A DNA stretch of 64,000 bases, from the NCBI RefSeq assembly GCF_900182665.1, contig NZ_FXTL01000010.1:1-64000 (forward strand), in the 5' to 3' direction. The translations under genes were made by a program, and so were the position numbers. The notes below the pieces were generated by a model. It saw nothing but the letters and a program-made list of their open reading frames with translations, did no database searches and had not been told where the DNA came from. Below are positions 62,359 through 64,000 of this stretch, one piece after another (positions within the stretch are counted from its first letter, which is position 1; every line of letters begins with the position of its first letter). This DNA is from Propioniciclava tarda. Its GTDB lineage: Bacteria > Actinomycetota > Actinomycetes > Propionibacteriales > Propionibacteriaceae.

Positions 62359-64000
62359 TTGAACGTGCGCCGCGGTGACCCCATCTTGGGCTCCACTCTC
62401 GACGATCGCTATCAGATCGTCCGTCGCATCGCGCGCGGAGGCATGGCGACCGTGTTCGAGGCCACCGACCTGCGCCTGTCCCGGACCGTGGCCGTCAAGA
62501 TCATGCACCCCGGCCTGGACGAGGACGGGGACATCGCCTCGCGCTTCGACACCGAGGCGCGGGCCGCGGCGCTGCTCTCCCACCCCAACGTGGTCGCGGT
62601 CTTCGACCAGGGGCACGACGAGGGGCGTCCCTACATCGTGATGGAGTACGTCCGTGGCATCACGCTGCGGCAGCTCATCACGCTCGAGGCACCGTTCCCG
62701 ACGGTGCAGGCACTCGAACTCTTCGAGCCGGTCGTGGCCGCGCTGGCGGCCGCCCACGCCGCCGGGATCATCCACCGTGACGTCAAGCCCGAGAACGTCC
62801 TGATCTCGACCGACGGCCACATCAAGGTCGCCGACTTCGGGCTGGCGCGAAACGTGACCGCCGCCTCCGTGGCCGAGGGTGGCGTCGTCATCGGCACGGT
62901 CAGTTACATCGCGCCCGAGTTGGTCTCGCGCGGACAGGCGAGCACGCGCTCCGACGTCTACTCGCTCGGCATCCTGCTCTACGAGCTGCTCACCGGCGTG
63001 AAGCCGCATCGGGGCGCCACGCCGCTCGAGATCGCGTACGCGCACGTCCACCGCCCGGTCCCCGTGCCGTCCGCGGCGCCGCGCACGGCCGAGCCGGTGC
63101 CGGACTACCTGGACGCCCTCGTCCGCACGACCACCATCCGGACGCCCGCGCGCCGCCAGACCGACGCCGGCGTCCTGCTGGATCAGGTCCGGGGAGCGCG
63201 GACGGCCGCTACCCACGGGGTGCCGGACTCCGGAGCGCTCCTCGCGCTGATGACGGCCTCGACGCGTCACGGTGTCGACCAGGCGAGGGAGTCCCTCCCT
63301 GAGCTCGTCACCGCCGCCCCCCGCTCGGCCGTCTCGGCGTCCTCGGTCGACTCCCGCGAGGCCGCGTCGATGCCGGAAGCCGCCCGCTGGCTGCCGCGTC
63401 TGCGTGAGCTGCGCCTCGCTCGCCTCGGGTCCCCGTCGTCGCCGGGCATTCCGGACGCCGACGCGTCCGCCAGGCCCGCGCCGATCTCCCCCTACTCGCC
63501 GCCGTCGCGCCCGCAGGTCATCACCCCGAGCCAGTGGGTCCAGAGCCCCATGCACCGGCGCCGTCGCCTCGTCGCCGCGGTGGCGTCCCTGATCGTGGTC
63601 GGGACGCTGCTGCTGGGCACCTGGTGGGCGACGGCCGGACGCCTCCCCGCCGTCCCCGCGGTGAAGGGCCTCGAACAGCCGGGCGCGAGGACGGCGCTCG
63701 CCGAGGCGGGCCTAGCCGCCACGTTCGTCCGGGAGTACTCCGAGACCGTGCCCCCGGGCATCGTGCTGCGGACGGATCCCGCGAGCGGCGCCCACCTCGC
63801 GCCGGACTCGGTCGTCATCGTCTACCTCTCCCAGGGCGCCCAGCTGTACGACGTCCCGCTGCTCAAGGGCAAGACCCGAGATCAGGCGCTCGGGGCCCTG
63901 GCGGACGCGAGCCTCGTCGCCGGGGCGATCACGGAGGCTTACGACCCCAAGGTCCCCGCGGGGACGGTCCTCAGCCAGGCCACCCCCGCTGGCACCGCCC
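62359..64000 (+). CDS. pknL: PASTA-domain Ser/Thr protein kinase (PknB/PknL type), 3' end outside window
   Basis: 547 codons visible. The kinase domain starts with LDDRYQIVRRIARGGMATVFEA (Gly-rich loop), has VAVKIMHP (Lys), HRDVKPENVLI, DFGLA and GTVSYIAPE. A linker of about 110 residues precedes one membrane helix (RRRLVAAVASLIVVGTLLLGTW), and PASTA domains begin at about residue 430; a second is in progress at the window end. PASTA domains bind peptidoglycan or lipid II. The start is TTG 62359 (GAAAG 6 nt upstream) or GTG 62365. TAGAGT at 62299-62304 is a possible -10. Position after the polyprenyl synthase recalls corynebacterial PknL. Confidence 0.9.
   Translation, partial: MNVRRGDPILGSTLDDRYQIVRRIARGGMATVFEATDLRLSRTVAVKIMHPGLDEDGDIASRFDTEARAAALLSHPNVVAVFDQGHDEGRPYIVMEYVRGITLRQLITLEAPFPTVQALELFEPVVAALAAAHAAGIIHRDVKPENVLISTDGHIKVADFGLARNVTAASVAEGGVVIGTVSYIAPELVSRGQASTRSDVYSLGILLYELLTGVKPHRGATPLEIAYAHVHRPVPVPSAAPRTAEPVPDYLDALVRTTTIRTPARRQTDAGVLLDQVRGARTAATHGVPDSGALLALMTASTRHGVDQARESLPELVTAAPRSAVSASSVDSREAASMPEAARWLPRLRELRLARLGSPSSPGIPDADASARPAPISPYSPPSRPQVITPSQWVQSPMHRRRRLVAAVASLIVVGTLLLGTWWATAGRLPAVPAVKGLEQPGARTALAEAGLAATFVREYSETVPPGIVLRTDPASGAHLAPDSVVIVYLSQGAQLYDVPLLKGKTRDQALGALADASLVAGAITEAYDPKVPAGTVLSQATPAGTA

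Overview
The window is 64 kb of very GC-rich, gene-dense chromosome from an actinobacterium. Evidence for this is the wag31-type DivIVA, SepF next to FtsZ, no FtsA, an actinobacterial-type LexA box (TCGAAC-N4-GTTCGA), PdtaR-like ANTAR regulator, DUF3040, HelD and PASTA-kinase genes, many GTG starts and many apparently leaderless promoters. Gene order and content fit the Propionibacteriales/Propionibacteriaceae best, but this is inference from context and no 16S gene is present. I see no insertion sequence, prophage, CRISPR array or replication origin.

Layout. 0-13.3 kb holds housekeeping genes: uvrB, an M48 membrane protease, coaE, rpsA with its own promoter and terminator, a maltokinase-cap-like protein and a TetR/hydrolase pair, a SAM methyltransferase, polA and the ANTAR regulator pdtaR. 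The 3' ends of the maltokinase-cap-like gene and the convergent hydrolase gene are caught in a perfect 343-bp tandem duplication. A tRNA-Leu(CAA) lies at 13.4 kb. 13.4-34.9 kb is one long minus-strand block: pyk, rluD, lspA, a DksA/TraR-type protein and divIVA, then the division and cell-wall cluster. In transcription order that cluster is mraZ-rsmH-ftsL-ftsI-murE-murF-mraY-murD-ftsW-murG-murC-ftsQ-ftsZ-pgeF-sepF-divIVA, with most junctions overlapping or a few bases apart. Four MraZ boxes at exact 10-bp spacing precede mraZ. 34.9-39.3 kb is a plus-strand moxR-DUF58-transglutaminase operon.

39.3-45.8 kb carries a DUF3040 gene and then an SOS mutagenesis cassette (DUF6504-HEPN-dnaE2-small repeat ORF-dinB) behind a perfect LexA box. 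Between dnaE2 and dinB is a five-unit 51-bp tandem repeat that appears to derive from the dinB start region. 46-54 kb is accessory-like: a PLP sulfur-amino-acid enzyme, a GIY-YIG UvrC-like nuclease, and the RNA-repair pair Hen1-Pnkp. The pair is translationally coupled to an unassigned two-domain NIPSNAP-like protein and followed by exonuclease III. A long near-perfect inverted repeat sits upstream of hen1. 54-55 kb is a TerC-family manganese exporter behind a yybP-ykoY riboswitch whose fold suggests a translational ON switch.

55-64 kb has a CrtI-like FAD oxidoreductase, a HelD-type helicase that overlaps metF tail to tail, a polyprenyl diphosphate synthase, a small membrane protein, a degenerate thiamine-phosphate-synthase-like protein, and the first part of a PASTA Ser/Thr kinase cut by the window end.

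A composition signal runs across the window. The hexamer GGACGC and its complement GCGTCC are strongly over-represented in many genes, in all reading frames and both orientations, but are nearly absent from the conserved core of rpsA.
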